From an uncultured Clostridia bacterium (GTDB taxonomy: Bacteria; Bacillota; Clostridia; Christensenellales; UBA1242): a stretch of DNA of 8,306 bases. Below are positions 1-6,309 of the stretch, one piece after another (positions within the stretch are counted from its first letter, which is position 1; each line of letters opens with the position of its first letter). The position numbers were made by a program, and so were the translations under genes. The stretch is from assembly GCA_948434855.1 (NCBI GenBank), contig CAOJFR010000038.1, positions 1 through 8,306 of the forward strand, read 5' to 3'. Below the pieces are notes generated by a model. It saw nothing but the letters and a program-made list of their open reading frames with translations, was not told the DNA's origin and did not search any database.

Positions 1-159
1 ATTTCGGCACTGGAGCTGGATATAGAAATATATCTCGTTAAACGCTTCTCGTTAAAGCAAATAAGGTGAAACGAAAGTTTCATAAATTAAGGTGGTACCA
101 CGGAAAGACACATCTCTTTGCGTCCTTAAGAAAATAGGATGCAGAGAGATTTTTATTTT
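1..159 (+). promoter_or_regulatory. T-box leader (3' part) controlling pheST
   Basis: tRNA-sensing leader RNA; its 5' end (promoter and most of Stem I) lies left of the window. The conserved T-box core AAGGTGGTACCACGG is at 89-103. A hand-folded antiterminator fits the family shape: helix A1 pairs TTAAGG (87-92) with CCTTAA (124-129); positions 93-99 form the seven-base bulge starting TGGT; helix A2 pairs 100-102 with 121-123 and 104-108 with 115-119 around one G/G mismatch. It shares bases 115-126 with the terminator stem (112-126/136-150), so the two folds exclude each other. TGGT is complementary to an ACCA tRNA end, fitting the A discriminator of tRNA-Phe. Upstream are two small hairpins with GAAA tetraloops (19-34 and 67-82); the second is placed like Stem III. 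A TTC at 3-5 could be the Phe specifier codon, but its partner strand is outside the window, so that is only a suggestion. Expected outcome: uncharged tRNA-Phe allows read-through into pheST. Confidence 0.93.
112..159 (+). terminator. T-box regulated intrinsic terminator
   Basis: Bases 112-126 pair with 136-150 in an uninterrupted 15-bp stem that includes two G-T (G-U in RNA) wobbles (118/144 and 122/140). The loop is nine bases (127-135), and the run TTTTATTTT follows. This is a textbook Rho-independent terminator placed just before pheS. It shares bases with the antiterminator, so it should form only when uncharged tRNA-Phe is scarce. Confidence 0.93.
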
Positions 160-217
160 GTAAAAACTGCATTTTTAACCAAAAAAACTATAAAAAACAT
201 ATAAAAAAGGAGATTTT

Positions 218-1252
218 ATGGAATTAAACAATATTAACGAGACAGAAAAAAGCTTTGATGCAGATGCTGGCAGCATACAAGATTTGGGCGAACTTGAAAA
301 TGTTAGGCTTAAATATTTGGGCAAGAAAGGTGCAATTACTGATATTATGGCAAAATTTAGGGAAGTGCCTGCAGAACTTAAAAAAGAATTTGGAATTAAA
401 GTTAATGCACTTAAAACCAAAATTGAAACTGTTATTGAAGAGATTAAAAATGACCTTGCAAAAAAACAAATTGAAAAAGAAATTAAAAACACAAAGATGT
501 TTGATTATTCTCTTCCAGTTGACACTCATACGGGTTCACTTAACCCACGAACAATAATTCAAAAACAAGTTGTTGACATATTTAAAAATATGGGTTTTGT
601 TGTTGAGGATGGAAGAGAAGTTGAAACTGAATATAACAACTTTGAATCAGTTAACGTTCCAAAGAGTCACCCTGCAAGAGATATGCAAGACACCTTTTGG
701 CTTTCTAATGGTGAACTTTTAAAAACTCAAACTTCTGCTGCTCAAAACAGAATTTTAAAAACTTATGGACCTGTTTGCAAAGTTATTTTTCCGGGAAGGG
801 TTTTTAGAAATGAAGCTCTTGATGCAAAGCATGAAAACACATTCTTTCAACTTGAAGGTGTTGTTGTTGGAAAAAATGTTACCATTGCAAACTTAATTTA
901 TTTTGAAAAGGCAATGCTTAAGTCACTGTTTAAAAAAGATATTGAAGTTAGGCTTCGCCCAGGCTTCTTTCCATTTACAGAACCTAGCTATGAGCTTGAT
1001 GCAAGGTGTCCATTTTGTGGAGGAAAGGGTTGTCATACTTGTGGTGGAAGTGGCTGGCTTGAACTTTGTCCTTGCGGCATGATTCATCCTAATGTTTTAA
1101 AAATGGCTGGCATTGATCCAGATGAATATAATGGTTTTGCATTTGGTCTTGGTTTTGACAGACTTGTTATGATAAGAACTAATCTTGATGATATAAGGTA
1201 TTTAAACAGCAATAACTTAAAAGTTATGAGCCAGTTTAAAACTAAAATGTAG
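218..1252 (+). CDS. pheS: Phenylalanyl-tRNA synthetase alpha subunit
   Basis: Catalytic alpha subunit of the cytoplasmic alpha2-beta2 enzyme that charges tRNA-Phe with phenylalanine using ATP. The protein has 344 residues, normal for bacterial PheS. Residues 1-90 form the basic helical arm that grips tRNA (LKYLGKKG at 31-38). The class II core follows: HPARDMQDTFW at 151-161, TQTS at 170-173, motif 2 from FPGRVFRNE (191) through FQLEG (210-214), FPFTEPS at 251-257 and motif 3 GFAFGLGFDRL at 306-316. Inserted before the GWLEL-CGMIHPNVL signature is a zinc-ribbon-like cysteine set, C264-x2-C267-x4-C272-x2-C275; two more cysteines lie at 284 and 286. Similar cysteine inserts occur in some bacterial PheS proteins, but not in the E. 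coli type. The ATG is preceded by AAGGAG at 207-212. The gene is first in the T-box-controlled pheST unit, 13 bases before pheT. Identity is secure; metal binding is an inference. Confidence 0.98.
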   Translation: MELNNINETEKSFDADAGSIQDLGELENVRLKYLGKKGAITDIMAKFREVPAELKKEFGIKVNALKTKIETVIEEIKNDLAKKQIEKEIKNTKMFDYSLPVDTHTGSLNPRTIIQKQVVDIFKNMGFVVEDGREVETEYNNFESVNVPKSHPARDMQDTFWLSNGELLKTQTSAAQNRILKTYGPVCKVIFPGRVFRNEALDAKHENTFFQLEGVVVGKNVTIANLIYFEKAMLKSLFKKDIEVRLRPGFFPFTEPSYELDARCPFCGGKGCHTCGGSGWLELCPCGMIHPNVLKMAGIDPDEYNGFAFGLGFDRLVMIRTNLDDIRYLNSNNLKVMSQFKTKM

Positions 1253-1265
1253 GAGGAAGATAGAT

Positions 1266-3641
1266 ATGAAAATTTCAATTAATTGGATTAAAGATTATGT
1301 TGATTTGTCTGGTATTGAAACAGATGAGATTGTTAAAAGATTTAATCTTTCAACTGCAGAAATTGAAGCTGTTGAAGTTAAGGGAAAAGATATTCAAGAT
1401 GTTGTTTTTGGAAAGGTACTTTCAGTTGAAAATCATCCAGAATCTAATCACTTGCACATTTTGAAAGTTGATGTTGGAACAGAAACTCTTCAAATTGTGT
1501 GTGGAGCTCCAAATGTTAGAGAAGGAATGGTTACTGCTGTTTGCAAGGTTGGTGGAAGTGTTGTTGCAGGAAAAATTAAGGCGGCAAAACTTGCTGGAGT
1601 TGAATCTCAGGGTATGTGCTGTGCTGAAACTGAACTTGGACTTGGCTCAGATGATGAAGGAATTATGGATATTCAAGAGGAAGTTACTATTGGTGCAAAC
1701 ATTAAAGACGTTTGGCCAGTTGATGATATTGTGCTTGAAATAGATAATAAGTCACTCACAAATCGTCCAGACCTTTGGGGACATTATGGTTTGGCAAGAG
1801 AGTTTGCTGCGATTTTTGATAGACCATTAAAAAAGATGCCACTTGAAGACCTTTCTAAATTTAATGACTTAAAAGAAATTAAAGTTTCAGTTGACACTAA
1901 AAATTGTTATAGATATTCTTGTATTTCAGCAGAAAATATTACAGCAAAAAAATCTCCAAGAGAAATGGCAATAAGGCTTAACTATGCAGGAATGAGAGAT
2001 ATTAACTTGCTTGCAGACTTAACAAACTATGTAATGTTAGACTTGGGGCTTCCTATGCACGCCTTTGACAACAATATTGTTAAGGGAATTAATGTTTTTG
2101 AATCTGATGGCAACATTAAAATGACAACCTTAGAAAATGAGGAGCACTCACTTGATAAGGGAACAGTTGTTATTGCTGACGAAGAAAAAGAGCCTGTTGC
2201 TATTGCAGGCGTAAAAGGTGGGCTTAAATCTGGAATTTCAGACAACACAACCTCTGTTTTGTTTGAAGCAGCACTTTTTGATTATGAAAATGTTAGAAAA
2301 ACATCAAGAAAGATTAAGCTTATCACTGATGCATCTCAGCGTTATGAAAAGTCGTTAGACCCAGAGCTTACTCCTATTGCTATTGCAAGAATTCTTTATC
2401 TCTTAAAGCAAATTGATTCTGGTGCAAAAGTTACTTCTCGTTTTAGCGATTGCTACAAATTTAAATATCCAACAATTAAAATTGATTTAGATCCAAGGTT
2501 TATTAGCAAAATTGTTGGAACTGAAATTTCTAAAGAGTTTATTGTTAAAACATTAAAAGCTTATGAGTTTGGAGTTGAAGAGTCAGGGGATAAACTTATA
2601 GTTACTGTTCCAAGTTTTAGAGCAACCAAAGATGTTTCAATAAAAGAAGATTTGGTTGAGGAAGTTGCAAGACTTTATGGCTATGATAATATTGAGCCAA
2701 AGCCGCTTGCTTTTGACACAGAGCCACAGGCAATGATTCCTGCTATTGAATATGAATATGACACAAAACTTATGCTTGCTGAAAAATATGGGGCAAATGA
2801 AATTCATTCTTATTTATGGAATTATGAAGACTTTAACACTGAACATAAAATTTCAACAAAAACATTTGTTTCTTTATTAGATTCATCAAATGCTGGGCAA
2901 AGCGGTATTCGCAGTGAACTTTTACCAACATTGCTTAGAACCCTTGATGAAAACAAAAATAATTTTTCAGATGTTAGAGTTTTTGAAATTGGAAGAGTTG
3001 TGTCTGGACTTGATGAAGAAAATAGTGCTATTGAAAATAAAAAGCTTGCAGTAATTTTTGCTTCACAAACCAAAACAGAGTTTGAGCTTTTTACAGAACT
3101 TAAAACTGCAATTTATGATATTGCAAAAAATTTAATGGGAATTGATGTTAGCCTTTGTGAGGGTGAAACTGTTTCATATTTGCATCCAGTAAACTCATTT
3201 AGAGTGGTTTCAAGAACCGATGATTATGGCTATGTTGGTGTGCTTCATCCAGAAGTTAACAAGGCAATAGACAAAAGATTTAATGTTGCACTATTAGAAA
3301 TTGATTTTGAAAAGCTTGCAAACACAAAAGCTTATGCAAAAAAGATTAAGTCTGTTTCAAAATATCAGGATACAGATGTTGACTATAACATTGTTTGCGA
3401 TGAAAACTTAATTTATGCTGATCTTCAAAAAATACTTTCAAAGTTTAAAAATAAAATTGTTACTGGCTATAGCTTGATTGATATTTATGAAAATAAAGAG
3501 GTGCTTGGAAACAAAAAGTCAATAACATTAAGATATAATCTTTCAAGCTATGACCACACACTTACTGGTGAAGAGATTGAAAAATTTAGAACAGAGTTTG
3601 TTGAGTTCATAAAAAAAGCAGGGCTTGAAATAAGAGGATAA
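1266..3641 (+). CDS. pheT: Phenylalanyl-tRNA synthetase beta subunit
   Basis: Beta subunit of phenylalanyl-tRNA synthetase; it binds tRNA and carries the editing site that removes mischarged tyrosine. It has 791 residues, full length for bacterial PheT. Domains in order: EMAP-like tRNA-binding OB fold at about 40-150 (HPES...LHILKVDVG, APNVREG); the linker NRPDLWGHYGLAREF at 166-180; editing B3/4 domain at about 210-380, with NYVMLDLGLPMHAFD at 254-268 and FEAALFD then TDASQRYEKSLDP further on; B5 DNA-binding-like domain at about 400-475; catalytic-like core at about 480-690; C-terminal ferredoxin-fold anticodon-binding domain at about 697-791 (TLTGEEIEKFR). In that last domain the usual SKFP..RD motif reads SKYQDTDVD, so the common arginine is valine here (705). 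AGGAGG at 1251-1256 overlaps the pheS stop and sits ten bases before the ATG, suggesting coupled translation of the two subunits. Confidence 0.98.
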   Translation: MKISINWIKDYVDLSGIETDEIVKRFNLSTAEIEAVEVKGKDIQDVVFGKVLSVENHPESNHLHILKVDVGTETLQIVCGAPNVREGMVTAVCKVGGSVVAGKIKAAKLAGVESQGMCCAETELGLGSDDEGIMDIQEEVTIGANIKDVWPVDDIVLEIDNKSLTNRPDLWGHYGLAREFAAIFDRPLKKMPLEDLSKFNDLKEIKVSVDTKNCYRYSCISAENITAKKSPREMAIRLNYAGMRDINLLADLTNYVMLDLGLPMHAFDNNIVKGINVFESDGNIKMTTLENEEHSLDKGTVVIADEEKEPVAIAGVKGGLKSGISDNTTSVLFEAALFDYENVRKTSRKIKLITDASQRYEKSLDPELTPIAIARILYLLKQIDSGAKVTSRFSDCYKFKYPTIKIDLDPRFISKIVGTEISKEFIVKTLKAYEFGVEESGDKLIVTVPSFRATKDVSIKEDLVEEVARLYGYDNIEPKPLAFDTEPQAMIPAIEYEYDTKLMLAEKYGANEIHSYLWNYEDFNTEHKISTKTFVSLLDSSNAGQSGIRSELLPTLLRTLDENKNNFSDVRVFEIGRVVSGLDEENSAIENKKLAVIFASQTKTEFELFTELKTAIYDIAKNLMGIDVSLCEGETVSYLHPVNSFRVVSRTDDYGYVGVLHPEVNKAIDKRFNVALLEIDFEKLANTKAYAKKIKSVSKYQDTDVDYNIVCDENLIYADLQKILSKFKNKIVTGYSLIDIYENKEVLGNKKSITLRYNLSSYDHTLTGEEIEKFRTEFVEFIKKAGLEIRG

Positions 3642-3642
3642 A

Positions 3643-3672
3643 AAAAGATGCTACTTGTTTGTAGCATCTTTT
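3643..3672. terminator. Bidirectional terminator between convergent genes
   Basis: AAAAGATGCTAC (3643-3654) is perfectly complementary to GTAGCATCTTTT (3661-3672), with a six-base loop TTGTTT between them. Read rightward the hairpin ends the pheST transcript and finishes in T residues; read leftward it ends the minus-strand membrane-protein gene, again finishing in T residues (the A run at 3641-3646). It starts two bases after the pheT stop. The stop codon and last five sense codons of the opposing gene lie inside it. Confidence 0.93.
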
Positions 3673-4478
3673 ATTAGGCTAGAAAGATTTTTGTCTGTTA
3701 AAACCCCAGAAGAATTTTTGTTTTTTATAAAAAGACTGATTAGTGAAAGTATAAGTAAGATGCTTCCAAATGTTAAATAATATGATGAAAAGGGAATAAC
3801 GATTGAAATAAAAATTAATGATAACCCCGAGAAGAAAAATTCTTTAAAGTGAGACTTTGTTATTGATGAGGTAAGCTTGGTTTTTAACTCAGAAAAACGT
3901 TTTTGTCTTGGTGCTGAAGTTTCAATATTTTCAGGATAAATTTTTTGTTCCTTCATCACCAAAAAAAGGTCTGTTTCTGAAAACACATAAAAGTTTGTTG
4001 GGGAGTTTGCGATTAGTTTTGTAAATTCATCGCTAACATTTGCGGCAATAAAACTTAGTGCTTTTTCATTTCCATTTTTAAGATAAAAGTCATTGGCAAT
4101 CATAAAGTCTTTGTCATCAAGTTTATGTTTTGTTGAAATATAAAAAAGAGATTTGCTACCAACAAAAATATTTCCACTATCATGTTTAACATTAAGTAGT
4201 TTTTCATAAAATTTGTTTACAGATTCACTTTCCATAAATCTTAGTTTTTCTAAGCATTTTTTTGCTAGTTTTTGGTCTTGCAAACTTAGTTTGCTAAGCT
4301 TATATTTTTTTATAAAGTGTTTAAAAATAAAGTAAAATAGCAAAACTGAAACGGAAATTGCACTAAATAATGTGAAAAATGCGTTTTTTATTAATTTGTA
4401 TAACCAAAAATATAGAATTATAAACAAAATAAAGACAATGGCAAACGTGTCAAAAAATATTGCTAACTTACTTTTCAT
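3651..4478 (-). CDS. Membrane protein of unknown function (four predicted helices)
   Basis: I do not recognise this 275-residue protein. Two hydrophobic helices at about 11-27 and 33-52 are followed by a lysine-rich stretch (53-80), a soluble region of about 85-210, two more helices at about 214-232 and 235-251, and a short polar tail. Lysines flanking the helices suggest the soluble part faces the cytoplasm. Within it, alternating strand-like and helix-like stretches (FVGSKSLFYIS at 105-115, KALSFIAANVSDEF at 139-152, NFYVFSETDLFLVM at 162-175) give an alpha/beta pattern somewhat like membrane-linked nuclease-like domains, but no catalytic motif is visible and I assign none. The ATG at 4478 is chosen because the first helix begins just after it and longer versions run into deoC; no clear Shine-Dalgarno sequence precedes it, so the start is less certain. 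The gene converges on pheT and diverges from deoC, so it is probably transcribed alone. Base composition resembles the neighbours. Confidence 0.8.
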   Translation of the reverse strand: MKSKLAIFFDTFAIVFILFIILYFWLYKLIKNAFFTLFSAISVSVLLFYFIFKHFIKKYKLSKLSLQDQKLAKKCLEKLRFMESESVNKFYEKLLNVKHDSGNIFVGSKSLFYISTKHKLDDKDFMIANDFYLKNGNEKALSFIAANVSDEFTKLIANSPTNFYVFSETDLFLVMKEQKIYPENIETSAPRQKRFSELKTKLTSSITKSHFKEFFFSGLSLIFISIVIPFSSYYLTFGSILLILSLISLFIKNKNSSGVLTDKNLSSLIKDATNK

Positions 4479-4560
4479 ATATTTAATTATGCCCAAAATT
4501 TTTATTGTATAATATTTTGATAATAAAAAATTTTGTATTATAATAGTGGTGGAGATGTTT
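4479..4560. promoter_or_regulatory. Divergent A+T-rich promoter region
   Basis: This 82-bp spacer separates the minus-strand membrane-protein gene from the deoC operon and must hold promoters for both unless they depend on read-through. Rightward, TTGATA (4517-4522) and TATAAT (4539-4544) are 16 bases apart, a good housekeeping-type pair, though the start of transcription would then fall only about ten bases before the deoC ATG. A second TATAAT at 4508-4513 would give a more usual leader but has no good -35 box. The 10-bp palindrome TATTATAATA (4536-4545) also presents TATAAT on the minus strand, and TACAAT is on the minus strand at 4509-4504. In such A+T-rich DNA these matches are partly expected by chance. 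Confidence 0.5.
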
Positions 4561-5229
4561 ATGTTTGGAAAAAGAGAGAATTTAGTTAATGCAATAAATA
4601 TAAACAGACTTATAGACTTTACACTTCTTGACCCGAGGGCAACATTGGCTGATATTGAAAAACTGTGTGACATAGCATATAAAAATGACTATTATTCTGT
4701 TTGCGTTAATCCATGCAATGTTGCATTTGCAAAAGGATATATTCTTGAAAATTTTGATAATAGATTAAAGGTTGTCTCTGTTGTTGGTTTTCCGCTTGGT
4801 GCAGAAGCTTTTGAAATTAAAGTTATGCAAGCAAGACAAGCTATTATGGATGGGGCAGATGAACTTGATGTTGTGATAAATATTGGCAGAGCGAAAGCAC
4901 TTGATTATGAATATGTTTTTGCTGAGCTTTTGAAAATTAGAAAACTGGCAAAAAAGAAGATTGTTAAGGCAATTTTGGAAACTTGCTATTTTGATGAAAA
5001 TGAAATTGTTAAACTTTGCAATGTTTGTGTTAAGGCAAAAGTTGATTTTGTTAAAACTTCAACAGGGTTTGGAACTGGTGGAGCAGACCTAAAAATGGTC
5101 AATCTTATGCTTAAAGCTGTTAAGGGAAATTGCAGTGTTAAAGCCTCTGGTGGAATTAGAACAAGACAACAAGCTGTTGAGTTTGTTAATCTTGGGGTTA
5201 AAAGAATAGGTACAAGTTCAATAATTTGA
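4561..5229 (+). CDS. deoC: Deoxyribose-phosphate aldolase, short C-terminus
   Basis: Class I aldolase that cleaves 2-deoxyribose-5-phosphate to glyceraldehyde-3-phosphate and acetaldehyde, feeding carbon from deoxynucleosides into glycolysis. The 222-residue TIM-barrel carries the family landmarks: VGFPLGAE at 75-82, DELDVVINIG at 100-109 (Asp103 is the likely catalytic acid), the Schiff-base motif FVKTSTGFGTGGA with Lys165, the second active-site lysine in VKASGGIRT (Lys194), and the phosphate-binding RIGTSS at 215-220. The chain stops two residues after that motif, whereas relatives usually continue with a final helix. Near the start IDFTLLDP replaces the common IDHTLLKP. The ATG at 4561 is preferred over GTG codons at 4546 and 4549 because GGTGGAG (4548-4554) makes an ideal ribosome binding site for it. 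First gene of a six-gene co-directional run; tsaE starts eight bases after its stop. Confidence 0.95.
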   Translation: MFGKRENLVNAININRLIDFTLLDPRATLADIEKLCDIAYKNDYYSVCVNPCNVAFAKGYILENFDNRLKVVSVVGFPLGAEAFEIKVMQARQAIMDGADELDVVINIGRAKALDYEYVFAELLKIRKLAKKKIVKAILETCYFDENEIVKLCNVCVKAKVDFVKTSTGFGTGGADLKMVNLMLKAVKGNCSVKASGGIRTRQQAVEFVNLGVKRIGTSSII

Positions 5230-5237
5230 GGAAGGAT

Positions 5238-5654
5238 ATGGAAAAATATATTTCTAAATCACATGATGAAACATTAAAAATTGCGGCTGATTTTGCGGCA
5301 ACACTTTTGCCGGGCAATATTGTTTTGCTTGATGGGGATCTTGGTGCGGGCAAAACGGTTTTTTCAAAGGGAATAATTCAAAAGTTGTCTAATGAAAAAT
5401 TAACAGCAACTTCGCCAACTTTTGTGATTATGAATGCCTATGACACAACTCCAAAAGTTTATCATTTTGACCTGTATAGAATTTCTGACGAGACTGAACT
5501 TGATGCTATTGGCGCTGAAGAATATTTATATTCAGATGGCATAAGTTTAATTGAATGGCCTAGTCGTGTTGAAGGATTTTTTCCACAAGCTGCAATTAGG
5601 GTTAACATAAAAAAGTTAAGTGAAACAGAAAGACAAATTGAAATTGAAAGGTGA
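5238..5654 (+). CDS. tsaE: tRNA t6A biosynthesis ATPase TsaE
   Basis: Small ATPase (formerly YjeE/YdiB) that works with TsaB and TsaD in the cytoplasm to make N6-threonylcarbamoyladenosine at position 37 of ANN-decoding tRNAs. The 138-residue length is typical of the family. Visible motifs: Walker A GDLGAGKT at 33-40, the switch-like TSPTFVIMNAY at 58-68, the Walker B-like HFDLYR at 76-81 with Asp78, and IEWPSR at 105-110. The ATG at 5238 follows GAGGAAGG (5228-5235), which overlaps the end of deoC; an in-frame TTG at 5226 overlaps the deoC stop and lacks its own site. The gene sits eight bases after deoC and four before tsaB, so it is almost certainly in one transcript with them. Confidence 0.97.
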   Translation: MEKYISKSHDETLKIAADFAATLLPGNIVLLDGDLGAGKTVFSKGIIQKLSNEKLTATSPTFVIMNAYDTTPKVYHFDLYRISDETELDAIGAEEYLYSDGISLIEWPSRVEGFFPQAAIRVNIKKLSETERQIEIER

Positions 5655-5658
5655 ATTT

Positions 5659-6309
5659 ATGAATAGTATTATAATAGATTGTTCTGATGGTATGAGTTTG
5701 TATGTTTTAAAAGAAGATGAAGTTTATTCTTCAATATCAAAAACTCAAAAAAAACATACCGATGAATTGTTGCTCGCATTAGATGAGCTTTTAAAAAAAG
5801 CCAGCATTTTAATAGGTGATGTTAACAATATTTGCGTTTGCACAGGTCCTGGAAGTTTTACAGGAATTAGAGTTGCGGTTTCGGTTTGCAAAGGGCTTGC
5901 TATTGGTACTGGTGCAAAAGTTTTTGAATCCTCAAACTTTGATGCTATGTGCTTTGGAGATACAGAAAAGGCATATTATTTGTGCGACGCATTCTCTGAT
6001 TTTGTTTATGTTAGAACATTTAATGGAAAAACATATAAAGATGAGTGTTTGCATTTTGATGAATTTGCAAAGAAATTTTTGAGTAATTATAAAATTTATG
6101 TTAGTTCTGAAAAACTGCAAAATCAATTAAATAATGCTGAAATTCAATGTAAGATTGCTGAAAGTAAGTTAATTTTGTTGTTTAAAGACAAATTACTAAA
6201 AAATGAGAACTTACAGATTAATGAAATTGAGCCAATATATTTAAGAGCTTCTCAGGCAGAAATTGAAAGAGAAAAAAAGCTTAAGGGTGAAAATAATGGA
6301 AGGCTTTAA
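5659..6309 (+). CDS. tsaB: tRNA t6A biosynthesis protein TsaB
   Basis: Scaffold partner (formerly YeaZ) of TsaD in the t6A-forming complex; an ASKHA-fold protein without its own full catalytic site. It has 216 residues, somewhat shorter than many TsaB proteins (about 220-240). The N-terminal strand IIIDCSD (4-10) takes the place of the family's LaIDTS start, and the signature TGPGSFTGIRVAV lies at 62-74. The C-terminus holds EPIYLRASQAE, the usual closing motif. Between about 120 and 190 conservation is weak, normal for the family. The ATG at 5659 follows AAAGGTGA (5647-5654), which overlaps the tsaE stop; a longer in-frame version from 5620 would lie inside tsaE. The last 14 bases overlap rimI. 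TsaD, its obligate partner, is not in this window. Confidence 0.95.
   Translation: MNSIIIDCSDGMSLYVLKEDEVYSSISKTQKKHTDELLLALDELLKKASILIGDVNNICVCTGPGSFTGIRVAVSVCKGLAIGTGAKVFESSNFDAMCFGDTEKAYYLCDAFSDFVYVRTFNGKTYKDECLHFDEFAKKFLSNYKIYVSSEKLQNQLNNAEIQCKIAESKLILLFKDKLLKNENLQINEIEPIYLRASQAEIEREKKLKGENNGRL

Noticed and set aside
92..101. GTGGTACCAC palindrome as a protein-binding operator
   Set aside because: It is fully explained as the conserved T-box core, where the last bases happen to make it symmetric.
175..557. Three open frames of about 100 codons overlapping pheS (two minus-strand, one in another plus frame)
   Set aside because: Low-complexity translations rich in Phe, Ser, Lys or Leu, no ribosome sites, and complete overlap with the well-conserved pheS frame.
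1468..3073. Several 70-90 codon open frames inside pheT on both strands
   Set aside because: They are shadows of the pheT frame with no recognisable motif or start signal.
4536..4545. TATTATAATA palindrome as a repressor operator
   Set aside because: It is short, A+T only, and better read as overlapping -10 boxes on both strands in A+T-rich DNA.
4546..4560. GTG start for deoC at 4546 or 4549
   Set aside because: These bases form the GGTGGAG ribosome site for the ATG at 4561, and starting earlier would leave the protein without one.
4479..4673. A longer minus-strand start at 4673 for the membrane protein (65 extra residues)
   Set aside because: The extension overlaps the start of deoC and its promoter region and is just the complement of that coding sequence; the hydrophobic N-terminus of a membrane protein begins naturally at the ATG at 4478.
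5620..5658. Earlier start for tsaB at 5620
   Set aside because: Would place 13 basic residues before the first conserved strand of the fold; the ATG at 5659 has a well-placed AAAGGTGA.
5816..6126. Open frames of 88 and 64 codons inside tsaB
   Set aside because: They overlap the GPGSFTGIR-containing tsaB frame completely and resemble no protein family.
6263..6295. Earlier start for rimI at 6263
   Set aside because: The ATG at 6296 has AAGGGTGA at the right distance and begins directly with the GNAT first strand (FKIRKM).
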